The notes beneath the pieces were generated by a model. The model had not been told where the DNA came from. It worked only from the letters and a program-made list of their open reading frames with translations, and made no database searches. Positions 1-6,036 of a stretch of DNA of 6,075 nt are shown here, piece after piece. The translations under genes were made by a program, and so were the position numbers. Source of the stretch: Gemmatimonadota bacterium. GTDB lineage: Bacteria; GCA-2686955. The DNA is taken from the NCBI GenBank assembly GCA_002686955.1, contig NYZA01000019.1, positions 1 to 6,075 of the forward strand. The letters are read 5' to 3'. The stretch's first letter is position 1, and every line of letters starts with the position of its first letter.

Positions 1-479
1 AACTCACCGTCGTGGTCGACGGTCTTGCCGCTCAGGAGCTTGGCGATGACCTCGAACATCTCGTCGGCACGGCGTCCGCGCTTCCGGAAGTCGCGCTCCA
101 CGAATGCGAATTCCTCCTCCATCCAACCGGTCCCGGCACCGAATACGACGCGTTCGCCCGACAGGACCGACGTGCTCGAAAGGAGCTTGGCCACACTGAA
201 TGGATCTCTCATGGGAAGGACGTAGACGAAGGGCATGAAGCGGATGCGTGTCGTTTCCTGTGCCATGGCTGCGATCATGACCCACGGATCCGGAAAGGGA
301 TCGTCGGACTCCCACATCGGCCTCCCATCCTCCGTGTAGGGATATCGCGTGTGAAGGACCTTAGGCGTCACGAGATGATCCGAAATCGTGATCCCCGCGA
401 AGCCGACTTCTTCGGCAATCTTCGAGAGTGTAATGAGTTCGTCCATCTCGGTGAGCGCGAGCGATTGCCAGAATTTCAT
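1..479 (-). CDS. Luciferase-like (LLM class, probably F420-dependent) oxidoreductase, N-terminal part
   Basis: Only the first 159 residues are present; the gene runs off the left edge of the window. Seen: it begins MKFWQSLALTEMDELITLSK, followed by a GFAGITISDHL stretch (about residues 26-36), the segment FVYVLPMRDPFSVAKLLSS (about 84-102), then GERVVFGAGTGWMEEEF and RKRGRRADEMFEVI (about 108-145). These match the opening strands of the bacterial luciferase-like TIM barrel, especially the F420-dependent subgroup (TIGR03619-like). Known for the family: flavin or deazaflavin (F420) dependent oxidation or reduction of a soluble substrate in the cytoplasm. Usual length is about 280-300 residues, so roughly half is missing. 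The ATG start is preceded by AGGGAG (484-489) four bases away. It sits 39 bp after the DUF1214 gene and is probably its operon partner. Cofactor choice (F420 or FMN) is inferred by resemblance only. Confidence 0.88.
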   Translation of the reverse strand, partial: MKFWQSLALTEMDELITLSKIAEEVGFAGITISDHLVTPKVLHTRYPYTEDGRPMWESDDPFPDPWVMIAAMAQETTRIRFMPFVYVLPMRDPFSVAKLLSSTSVLSGERVVFGAGTGWMEEEFAFVERDFRKRGRRADEMFEVIAKLLSGKTVDHDGE

Positions 480-518
480 GTTGCTCCCTACCGAATAGAG
501 GGGGGGGTACCAGCGGCA

Positions 519-1631
519 TCAGCGTGACGGAGTGGCCATCCGCCCCACTCGATCGACGTCCGAGAGTGCCACGACTTCACACGTCGGCTTGGGGTGTTCA
601 CTGGCATTCACCCAACGTAGCCCCATCGTGCCATGTGTGTGCCCCGCAGTCTGCAACCAGTTTGGGACGCCCGGGTCGCGATGAGCGACCACGATCCGGA
701 AGGAACCATCCGGTTCGTAGTACGCCTGCGTATGATTGATGTCGATCTTGTGAAAACGATAATCGAGGGACTCGATCCAGTAGTTGTTGACCTGGAAATT
801 CCAGTACTCGCATTGTGGGGGTGTCGCGTGGATGACGAGTGCTTCGTTCTCTGCGATCGTCCAATAGCCCTGGTAGTAGAAGAGCGCAGGATCGCCCTGG
901 GCCCCGGATACGTCGCGTACGACCAACTGATTGGGCGTCTCCGCATAGCTCTCGGTCCAATCGGCGAAGAGGTTGGCGCAGGTTCTCACGTACTGGCTGC
1001 TGGCGAGAAGTGCGTCGTGAAAGCGTGTGGGATCGAGCGGAGCCGGGGCCTCCGTCGCACCGAGACGTTCGATCTCGAATGCAAAAACGGCTTCGCTCTG
1101 ACGGTCGTGGTGAGTCTGTCGGATGATCATCTGATTCGTTTCGGGATCCATGGGGAGCCAGTTGCCAGGCTGCTCCTGAGTACTGACAAGGATTTCGAAG
1201 CTGCCGTCGGCGGAGATCTCGAGCTCGCCGAGGGAGATCGTTCCCCCACAACCCGCTCGCCCGCCCCCGTAGCCTCCGTAGTAGGTGCTGAGGCTCAGAT
1301 ATGGAACAGTTCCACGCTGACCCCGAATGCGGTACTCACACTCGCCGCTGATATTGGCCATCAGGTAGTACGAGTCCGGGTTGTCGCAGCCCAACTTCAT
1401 CGATGGATCGGCGGTTCGTCGCAAGACGGGGGCCATCGGATCGGGCATCTCCACGAATTGGCCCAGCGCCATGCGTGCAACGCGGCTCAGATACCGGAAT
1501 CCCTCAGCGCGATCGAGCGCGCCGGTCGGCGACTGGTCCCGCAGCACGACCTCGCCCGAAGCCTTGAGCGTGTCGCAGAATTCTTCCCACGCTCGCCCGT
1601 TCAGGACTCGTTCTATGCTCTGCTCGGGCAC
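519..1631 (-). CDS. DUF1214 domain-containing protein
   Basis: A 370-residue protein of a conserved family of unknown biochemical role. Seen: the C-terminal third (about residues 255-355) carries the DUF1214 hallmarks, including EYWNFQVNNYWIESLDY (275-291), the central AHRDPGVPNWLQTAGH (316-331) and GTMGLRWV (334-341). A second family-typical block, GNWLPMDPETNQMIIRQT, lies at 156-173. A Gly/Tyr-rich loop is at 117-130. There is no signal peptide or membrane segment, so it is probably cytoplasmic. There is no separate DUF1254 domain, with which DUF1214 is often fused or paired. The GTG start is chosen because AAGGAG (1638-1643) lies six bases upstream and no comparable ATG is near. It follows a possible small gene by 21 bp and precedes the luciferase-like gene by 39 bp, which implies cotranscription. 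The family tends to occur in catabolic and lipid-related clusters; no reaction can be assigned. Confidence 0.9.
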   Translation of the reverse strand: MPEQSIERVLNGRAWEEFCDTLKASGEVVLRDQSPTGALDRAEGFRYLSRVARMALGQFVEMPDPMAPVLRRTADPSMKLGCDNPDSYYLMANISGECEYRIRGQRGTVPYLSLSTYYGGYGGGRAGCGGTISLGELEISADGSFEILVSTQEQPGNWLPMDPETNQMIIRQTHHDRQSEAVFAFEIERLGATEAPAPLDPTRFHDALLASSQYVRTCANLFADWTESYAETPNQLVVRDVSGAQGDPALFYYQGYWTIAENEALVIHATPPQCEYWNFQVNNYWIESLDYRFHKIDINHTQAYYEPDGSFRIVVAHRDPGVPNWLQTAGHTHGTMGLRWVNASEHPKPTCEVVALSDVDRVGRMATPSR

Positions 1632-1637
1632 GTCAAT

Positions 1638-1643
1638 CTCCTT
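1638..1643 (-). promoter_or_regulatory. Ribosome binding site fixing the GTG start of the DUF1214 gene
   Basis: On the minus strand AAGGAG is followed by six bases (ATTGAC) and then GTG. It is the clearest Shine-Dalgarno match in the downstream half of the cluster and supports GTG initiation at 1631. Confidence 0.75.
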
Positions 1644-1652
1644 GTGAGCCGT

Positions 1653-1907
1653 TCACGCCTTCAATCGAACCGGTAGCGTCGTGTAGCCCCTGATAAACTC
1701 CGTTCGGATCTCCTCAAGCTCCGCGATGGACGGATCATCGAGTACGACATCGCCTACGGCATCTGACGGGCAACTGTCGCCATCACGTGCTGGCTCGTCG
1801 TCCGTCCGACCCTTTCGGATCGGATCGACCGGGCCCAGGATGCCTCCCGTATCCGTGGGCATGAGTGCCGCGGGGAAGGGGTCGACTCCAGACCTCACGA
1901 ACCTCAC
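1653..1907 (-). CDS. Possible small hypothetical protein (84 aa) coupled to the MFS gene
   Basis: I do not recognise this product. If real, it starts at GTG 1907-1905, sharing bases with the MFS stop TGA (1906-1904) in a GTGA overlap typical of translational coupling. An AGAAGG motif (1915-1920) lies seven bases upstream, inside the end of the MFS gene. It ends 21 bp before the DUF1214 start, so it would fill an otherwise empty 272-bp gap. Seen: a Pro/Asp-rich first half, one Cys (residue 46), an acidic middle, and a C-terminal stretch IAELEEIRTEFIRGYTTLP (61-79) that could be helical. There is no membrane segment. Later starts are possible: GTG at 1898 (inside the tandem repeat) or ATG at 1862, which has no good ribosome site. 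It could also be non-coding spacer or the decayed tail of a lost gene; third-position GC is only moderate. Confidence 0.38.
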   Translation of the reverse strand: MRFVRSGVDPFPAALMPTDTGGILGPVDPIRKGRTDDEPARDGDSCPSDAVGDVVLDDPSIAELEEIRTEFIRGYTTLPVRLKA

Positions 1908-1909
1908 GA
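1892..1909. repeat. Tandem 9-bp direct repeat at the MFS stop codon
   Basis: ACCTCACGA occurs twice back to back (1892-1900 and 1901-1909, plus strand). On the minus strand each copy contains TCGTGA, so the MFS stop codon is duplicated in frame nine bases later. The GTG used by the possible small gene is duplicated as well. It looks like a replication-slippage duplication. Confidence 0.85.
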
Positions 1910-3196
1910 CGAAGCCTTCTGCAGGTCTTCTGGTAAGGTGCGCGCAGCCAGCAGATTGAAGATCGAGGCCAGGGTATGAGGGACGATCACGATCATGAGT
2001 GAATAGCGTATGGCCTCGGCTCCGAAGCGGGGATCGAGCCAATCATTGAGGATGCCGACGATGAGCGGACCGAGTGCGGCACCTACCAGATTGAGCATGA
2101 AAATCACGATCGCTGCTGCCATGGAGCGCATGCTCGGTTTCGCAACGCCCTGGGCCATTGCATAGGTCGGCCCCGTCCACATGTTCACAGCCGTTCCACC
2201 TACTACATAGCAACCCACCGCCCAATAGAGATTGGGGATCAGCAGGAACGCCACCAGAAAGGGGAGTGCGACGAGCGAGCTGATGGCCGGGACCCACATG
2301 TACCAACGCGAATCGCGACCGGCCAGGGAGTCGGAGATCCGACCGCCGACGATCTGGCCTACGAAGCTGGCCACACCGACAAAGGCGCCCAGGATGATAC
2401 CGACCTCGGAAAGCGAGAGGTCGTGAACCCGGATCAGGAAGGTCGGAATCCAATAGCCGGCTCCGTAGCTCGAGAATCCGTGGAGCATCGCCGAAGCAAC
2501 GATGAAGACGTAGGAGCGGCGTGTGATCAGATAGCGCAGCACCTCGCTGAGCGGTTCGTTTCTGGCGCTCGCCTGCGGCCCATCGTACGCACCCCGCACC
2601 GGGTCGCGAACCGTCCAACGAAAGATCACGGCGACGATCAGGCCCGGTGCGCCGACGTAGAAGAACGCCTCGTGCCAGCCGATGTATTCACCGATGTAGC
2701 CGCCGCCGAGATAGCCAGCGATCGTTCCCAGGCTGGCTCCCGCTGCGAAGATGGCGAGCGCGGTCGCTCTGCGGTGCGCAGGAAAGTAGTCCGAAATCAG
2801 GGAATGAGCGGAAGGCGTGAAGGACGCTTCACCGAGCCCGACTCCGAGGCGCGCGACGGCCAACTGGGTGAAGCTGCGTGCCAGACCGGAGGCGACGGTC
2901 ATCGCGCTCCACATTGCCAGACCGACCGTGATCAGCCAGACGCGTGAATGGCGGTCGGCCCAGCGCGCCAGGGGCAGACCTGCGAGAGTGTAGGAAACGA
3001 CGAAGACCGGGCCGGTCAAGAGGCCCATCATGGTGTCCGATACGCCGAGATCCTCCTTGATGGGCTGGATCAGGATCGCGAGGATCTGTCGGTCAACGAA
3101 GTTGAAGATGTAGACGACGAAGAGTGCAGCCAGCACGTAATTCGAATAGCTGGGTGTTTCGGGGGGCAACGGGTGGCTGCTCTGCTGTGAAGTCAT
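1904..3196 (-). CDS. MFS transporter, spinster family
   Basis: A 430-residue inner-membrane carrier with about 12 hydrophobic segments, the usual length for the family. Seen: the first helix (about 20-34) leads into FVDRQILAILIQPIKEDLG (33-51), the Asp-Arg signature of spinster-like carriers. MFS motif A appears as LPLARWADRHSR (74-85) after TM2. RLGVGLGEASFTPSAHSLI (117-135) in TM4 and SDYFPAHRRATA after it are also typical. A hydrophilic central loop lies at about 195-225 and a second motif-A-like loop, GGRISDSLAGRDSR, at 284-297. Known: bacterial homologues are mostly uncharacterised; animal relatives move lysophospholipids and sphingolipids. The substrate here is unknown but plausibly amphipathic and linked to the neighbouring enzymes. 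The frame is open for 94 more codons upstream, but that extension is Arg-rich, not membrane-like, and overlaps the hot-dog gene. The ATG at 3196 has AGGCGG (3203-3208) six bases upstream and starts MTSQQSS directly before TM1. Confidence 0.95.
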   Translation of the reverse strand: MTSQQSSHPLPPETPSYSNYVLAALFVVYIFNFVDRQILAILIQPIKEDLGVSDTMMGLLTGPVFVVSYTLAGLPLARWADRHSRVWLITVGLAMWSAMTVASGLARSFTQLAVARLGVGLGEASFTPSAHSLISDYFPAHRRATALAIFAAGASLGTIAGYLGGGYIGEYIGWHEAFFYVGAPGLIVAVIFRWTVRDPVRGAYDGPQASARNEPLSEVLRYLITRRSYVFIVASAMLHGFSSYGAGYWIPTFLIRVHDLSLSEVGIILGAFVGVASFVGQIVGGRISDSLAGRDSRWYMWVPAISSLVALPFLVAFLLIPNLYWAVGCYVVGGTAVNMWTGPTYAMAQGVAKPSMRSMAAAIVIFMLNLVGAALGPLIVGILNDWLDPRFGAEAIRYSLMIVIVPHTLASIFNLLAARTLPEDLQKASS

Positions 3197-3449
3197 GCCG
3201 GGCCGCCTGAAGATGTGGGGGAGGCGGGGCGGGGCTGCACGGCAGATGCGACGCGATGCGCGATTCGAGGTTTCGGGGAGAGGACTCGAGAGGTCTTCGA
3301 GGCCGCTGCGGGAAACCAGCAACGGCTGCACGCGCAGGAAAGTCGAATCGCCATGGGGAAGCGCCTGCTCTCGCTTGCCGGAATCGCGAGGGTACCGATC
3401 GACATCGATCTGCGCCCCGGACGTCCTGGTGTTGGTCGCAGCTTGCCGT
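3197..3449. other. Gap between the hot-dog gene and the MFS gene
   Basis: 253 bp with no convincing coding. The MFS frame stays open on the minus strand, but its translation is rich in Arg, Pro and Ser and resembles no family I know. The only structure noted is a short dyad, GATCGA-CA-TCGATC (3397-3410), of a size expected by chance in several kb. No hairpin followed by a T-run was found, so no intrinsic terminator is called. A promoter for the MFS operon could lie here but I could not pick a convincing -35/-10 pair. Confidence 0.5.
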
Positions 3450-4619
3450 CTAACTGCTCGGCAGTAGGATCTGCGCATCCCCCTTTGCCAGGAGGACTTC
3501 CTGCTGACTCGTCATGCGTACGGAGACGTTCACGATCGGACCGTCGGCGTTGTTGTAGTCGATGCCGGTGACTTCGCCATTGATGAAGGTCGCGTCGCCT
3601 GTGTGCGCAGGGCCTGTGTATTTCATGTCTGAGTGGATCACGAAGCCGTGCTCCCCTGCCCAGTTCGCCAGGTAGTCGAGGATCCACGCGCCCATGGTCG
3701 CGCCGTAGCCATAGCTCCTCGGCATCCCGATCAGGCGCGCATATCTTGGTTGCACGTGGCCGCGGGAAGGACCGTGATAGAGACCGTCGCCCTCCGAGGG
3801 GTCGATCTTCTGACCCTCGAGGTCGCGCGACATCTCGGGGATCCATCCCGCCTCCAACGTCGAAGAGAGGCCTTCGTCGTAGGTCGCCCCCCAGACGGTC
3901 ATCGTGTAGGAGCGCCACTCGGTCGTAAAGCTGGCGACGGTATGCGGACCGATCGGACAGGTCGGCAGCGTTTCACCGATTTTCACCATCAGACGCTTCT
4001 CGTGGCCCATATCGTGGAACGTGCGGTAGTAGTCGAATTTCTGCTCTTCGATCTTCTCGAGATCCTCGTCGGACCAGACGGGATCCTCCCGGGCCTCGCC
4101 GTAGTCCCCGCCGATTCGCGCCGCCTCTTCCGCGTAATAGCGGATCGAGGTGGACCGCTGCTTGCCGATCACTTCGCCCTTTTGGTTGATGTAGGTCGTA
4201 TCGCCTCGTGAGAACATCGTAGGGCCGGCGAATTTCGTGTTCTTCACGACATAGTCGTAGAGCATCCGGTCGGACTTGAGGCGATCGCCCGGGCGGATGC
4301 GCGGGCCGTTGAACCACCACTCATCTCCGCCGAAGAGCATGTGTGTTCCGTCGACGTATCCCTGGATAGCCGGCGTCGCGCCGTGTCCGACAGTGCAGTT
4401 CACGGTAAAGGATTGGGGCGCAACGATTTCTCCGAAGACACTCTCCGCTGCGAACTCGTTCTCGAAATAGAGCGGATTCGGATTCTGCATCCCCTGGGCC
4501 CAACGTCGGATGTCGTTGACGTGGATCTCATCATGGAACTGGCCGCCACCGAGGGGTACGCCCAACCATTTGTCCACCTCGCTCGTGTCCATCGTGGTCC
4601 GGGGTTCGGGATCTGACAT
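3450..4619 (-). CDS. Double hot-dog MaoC-like / FAS1-like dehydratase-domain protein
   Basis: A 389-residue cytoplasmic protein. Seen: the N-terminal half (about 15-165) resembles the FAS1-like dehydratase/MaoC N-terminal domain, with NDIRRWAQGMQNPNPLYFEN (35-54) followed by GEIVAPQSF (63-71). The C-terminal half (about 230-385) resembles a second hot dog, with GHVQPRYARLIGMPRSYGYG (about 287-306), a following long helix, then the strand KYTGPAHTGDATFINGEVTG. Known for the fold: (R)-specific hydration or dehydration of enoyl/3-hydroxyacyl-CoA using an Asp/His pair in a (D)xNPxH-type motif. Here the first half has NPNPLY in place of DxNPxH, and the second half keeps a His (about 288) without the Asp five positions before. 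Activity may therefore be altered or lost, with only acyl-CoA binding retained. The start: GTG at 4625 gives two extra residues, but AAAGG (4627-4631) is spaced correctly (7 nt) only for ATG 4619. It lies between the dioxygenase-like and MFS genes. Confidence 0.85.
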   Translation of the reverse strand: MSDPEPRTTMDTSEVDKWLGVPLGGGQFHDEIHVNDIRRWAQGMQNPNPLYFENEFAAESVFGEIVAPQSFTVNCTVGHGATPAIQGYVDGTHMLFGGDEWWFNGPRIRPGDRLKSDRMLYDYVVKNTKFAGPTMFSRGDTTYINQKGEVIGKQRSTSIRYYAEEAARIGGDYGEAREDPVWSDEDLEKIEEQKFDYYRTFHDMGHEKRLMVKIGETLPTCPIGPHTVASFTTEWRSYTMTVWGATYDEGLSSTLEAGWIPEMSRDLEGQKIDPSEGDGLYHGPSRGHVQPRYARLIGMPRSYGYGATMGAWILDYLANWAGEHGFVIHSDMKYTGPAHTGDATFINGEVTGIDYNNADGPIVNVSVRMTSQQEVLLAKGDAQILLPSS

Positions 4620-4626
4620 CGTCACA

Positions 4627-4631
4627 CCTTT
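4627..4631 (-). promoter_or_regulatory. Ribosome binding site deciding the hot-dog gene start
   Basis: AAAGG on the minus strand lies seven bases before ATG 4619 but only one base before the in-frame GTG 4625, so it favours the shorter form of the protein. Confidence 0.6.
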
Positions 4632-4650
4632 CTATTGCGGGTCTCTTCTC

Positions 4651-4666
4651 CTCGAGGGGGCTCGAG
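4651..4666. repeat. CTCGAG-GGGG-CTCGAG inverted repeat in the 5' leader
   Basis: Two copies of the six-base palindrome CTCGAG are separated by four G, and a third lies at 4691-4696. In the minus-strand transcript the first two can form a six-pair stem with a CCCC loop, ending about 20 bases before the AAAGG ribosome site. An alternative stem between a CTCCTC upstream (around 4670-4675) and the GAGGAG overlapping the second copy is also possible. It may influence translation or be a binding site; no terminator-like T-run follows. Confidence 0.4.
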
Positions 4667-4704
4667 TCTGGAGGAGGATCACGGGCTTCGCTCGAGAGCC
4701 GGCC

Positions 4705-4726
4705 AAGTCCTGGCATGCCTGGACTT
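4705..4726. promoter_or_regulatory. 22-bp near-perfect dyad, candidate operator
   Basis: The left half is AAGTCCTGGCA and the right half is TGCCTGGACTT. Ten of eleven pairs are complementary; the exception is a T opposite T at 4711/4720. The centre lies between 4715 and 4716, about 96 bases upstream of the hot-dog start. Size and symmetry suit a dimeric repressor such as a TetR-type protein. There is no T-run, and the stem has essentially no loop, which argues against a terminator. The bound protein is unknown. Confidence 0.5.
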
Positions 4727-4944
4727 CCACTGGCTGGTCCCATAGTGAATCACGATCTGCGCCCGTGTGCAGCCGTAGGGGAGTGCCTAGCGGGTCCTCA
4801 GCGAGGCCAGAGGCCGGCTCAAGCGGAGTGGGCGAGAGGCGCACGAGTGCCTTCCGGCATCCGGTACGGTGCTCTTCATCGCGCGCCGCGTCGCGAGGCC
4901 CATCGGGTCGAGGCGATCTGGTTGAGATCGAGACAGAGTCCGAT

Positions 4945-5913
4945 CTAGATGTCGAAAATGCTCTTGCGAGACCCGATCGGCACGGGTTCGGGGTAGACCT
5001 CGGCAAGCGCATCCATGAAGGCCGTCTCTTCGATCCGGTCGACGTCGAAACGCAGGTCTGCTCCCTGCTCGGCAAGATCTTCGTCGAAGATCCGCGCGAC
5101 GTCGGCATACGAGAGCGTATCCTTCTCGACTCGCCGCCGCTCCTCCTCGGTCGGAAACACATGGGCCTTCCAGAGGACGCTCACCCGGATCTCGTCGAGC
5201 GGTGCGCGATAGGTCTCGACTCCACCATCCGTGACGGCCCAATCTCCGCTGCCGTCATTGGCCGGGGCCAGCTCAGCCACCGGGCTCACGAGGTGCGTTC
5301 CCTTGTCGAAGGGTCCTACCGACTCCACTTGATGGAACATGCCGTGGTTGTCACCGACGATCGAGGTATTGGCCATTGCGCCCACATGCCGCTTCGGCGG
5401 CTTCTCCGGGCCGTCCGCCCAATAGGCGATTCCACCACCCCCGACATCGTTCATCCACCAGATCGATGTTGCCTGATCCGTCGCCCAGCCCGCGAAGAGC
5501 CCCGACCAATACATCGTGCGCAGCAGCCTCATCGGCGTGTTCAGCCGATCACGACCGCGAAAGAGGGGATTGTCCGTATGGACCGGGCCGCACTCCGGAA
5601 TTGCGGCCATCAGATTCACGAAGAGCGTGTGTGGAACCACCACTTCCGCGTCATAGAACTGCCGTACCGTCTCGAAGACACGCTCGTGCTGGACGAAGAG
5701 GTCCGATCCCTCGACGGCGATCTCCCCGCCCATCCAGGTCTTCTGGAACCACATGGGATTGGTTGCCGCCGCGGGGTCCTGATCGGGCCGAAACCAGCCA
5801 CGGAGCGGATTGTAGGGAGCATTGCGTTCGAGCAGGCCCACGACCTCGCCGAGATCCTCGATCACGTTCTCGAGCTGGATCGGCGGATCCGGGTAGCGGA
5901 ATGTCGATTCCAT
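4945..5913 (-). CDS. Putative 2-oxoglutarate/Fe(II)-dependent dioxygenase-like protein
   Basis: A 322-residue soluble protein of no family I can name firmly. Seen: VPHTLFVNL (93-101) is followed by CGPVHTDNPLFRG (108-120), supplying an HxD pair (H112, D114). GGGGIAYWADGPEKPPKRHVG (158-178) and then GMFHQVESVGPF (191-202) give a distal His (H194), and EIRVSVLWKAHVF (241-253) gives an RxS (R243, S245). This order and the Gly-rich strand before the distal His match the double-stranded beta-helix of 2OG-Fe(II) oxygenases, where HxD...H binds iron and RxS binds 2-oxoglutarate. The 49-residue gap between H194 and R243 is much longer than usual (about 10). The C-terminal tail (255-322) is charged and probably helical. 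The start: ATG 5913 has AGGAGG five bases upstream; upstream ATGs (5943, 5934) and a GTG (5991) lack good sites. An inferred role is oxidation of the cluster's substrate. A cupin of other function is the main alternative. Confidence 0.72.
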   Translation of the reverse strand: MESTFRYPDPPIQLENVIEDLGEVVGLLERNAPYNPLRGWFRPDQDPAAATNPMWFQKTWMGGEIAVEGSDLFVQHERVFETVRQFYDAEVVVPHTLFVNLMAAIPECGPVHTDNPLFRGRDRLNTPMRLLRTMYWSGLFAGWATDQATSIWWMNDVGGGGIAYWADGPEKPPKRHVGAMANTSIVGDNHGMFHQVESVGPFDKGTHLVSPVAELAPANDGSGDWAVTDGGVETYRAPLDEIRVSVLWKAHVFPTEEERRRVEKDTLSYADVARIFDEDLAEQGADLRFDVDRIEETAFMDALAEVYPEPVPIGSRKSIFDI

Positions 5914-5918
5914 GGACT

Positions 5919-5924
5919 CCTCCT
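5919..5924 (-). promoter_or_regulatory. Strong ribosome binding site choosing ATG 5913
   Basis: A minus-strand GAGGAGGAG run contains AGGAGG five bases before ATG 5913. Longer in-frame versions would translate this run as a string of glutamates (EEEE), a common sign that a start has been placed too far upstream. Confidence 0.75.
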
Positions 5925-6007
5925 CTTCGAGCATGTTCGTCATGGCTCTACGGCGTTTGAGGAAGGAACCTCTTCCGATCCCTTGCCTCACCCGGCCTCG
6001 AGACCAT

Positions 6008-6036
6008 ATAGTGAAGTGACTTGTCTATCTAGTCAA
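6008..6036 (-). promoter_or_regulatory. Candidate promoter for the dioxygenase-like gene
   Basis: On the minus strand TTGACT (6036-6031), one base from the consensus -35, is followed after 17 bases by CACTAT (6013-6008), a poor -10 keeping the important second A and final T. The neighbouring TATATG (6010-6005) resembles the -10 better but gives 20-bp spacing. The segment is more AT-rich than its surroundings. The leader to ATG 5913 would be roughly 85-90 bases. Confidence 0.4.

Larger units (their letters stand above)
4620..4944. other. 325-bp intergenic leader of the hot-dog gene
   Basis: No reading frame here looks like a gene: frames that cross it are Arg/Pro-rich shadows. On the minus strand it follows the dioxygenase-like stop and leads to the hot-dog gene. 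It contains, in transcription order, a weak dyad at the upstream gene's end (AGATCG/CGATCT arms, 4925-4946, without a T-run), a 22-bp near-perfect dyad (4705-4726), three CTCGAG palindromes (4651, 4661, 4691) and the ribosome site AAAGG (4627-4631). The length and the dyads suggest that the hot-dog gene has its own regulated promoter. I could not identify a convincing -35/-10 pair. Confidence 0.5.

Noticed and set aside
500-507. Run of eight G between the DUF1214 and luciferase-like genes as a phase-variation tract
   Set aside because: It lies in a 39-bp intergenic spacer, outside any coding frame and not in a visible promoter; a short homopolymer alone is not evidence for switching.
12-527. 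A 171-codon plus-strand reading frame opposite the luciferase-like gene
   Set aside because: The minus-strand frame has clear family motifs; the plus-strand translation is His/Arg-rich without any recognisable domain.
633-1676. A 347-codon plus-strand reading frame opposite the DUF1214 gene
   Set aside because: It lies antisense over a strongly recognisable protein, its translation resembles no family, and such long antisense frames are common in GC-rich DNA.
3397-3410. GATCGA-CA-TCGATC dyad upstream of the MFS gene as an operator
   Set aside because: Six-base arms at short spacing are expected by chance at least once in a window this size, and no promoter elements could be placed beside it.
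3197-3478. A 94-codon N-terminal extension of the MFS transporter
   Set aside because: It overlaps the end of the hot-dog gene, is Arg/Pro-rich rather than membrane-like, and the internal ATG 3196 has a well-spaced AGGCGG directly before TM1.
4925-4946. Inverted repeat AGATCG/CGATCT at the end of the dioxygenase-like gene as a terminator
   Set aside because: Six-base arms, a 10-base loop and no following T-run on the minus strand; weak and likely by chance.
4632-5162. A 176-codon minus-strand frame covering the 4620-4944 gap
   Set aside because: It overlaps the 3' part of the dioxygenase-like gene in another frame and is Arg/Ser/Pro-rich with no domain, typical of a GC-rich shadow frame.
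5914-5991. A longer dioxygenase-like protein from GTG 5991 or the ATGs at 5943/5934
   Set aside because: The extra residues include a run of Glu that is simply the AGGAGG ribosome site of ATG 5913 read as codons, and the upstream starts lack good ribosome sites.
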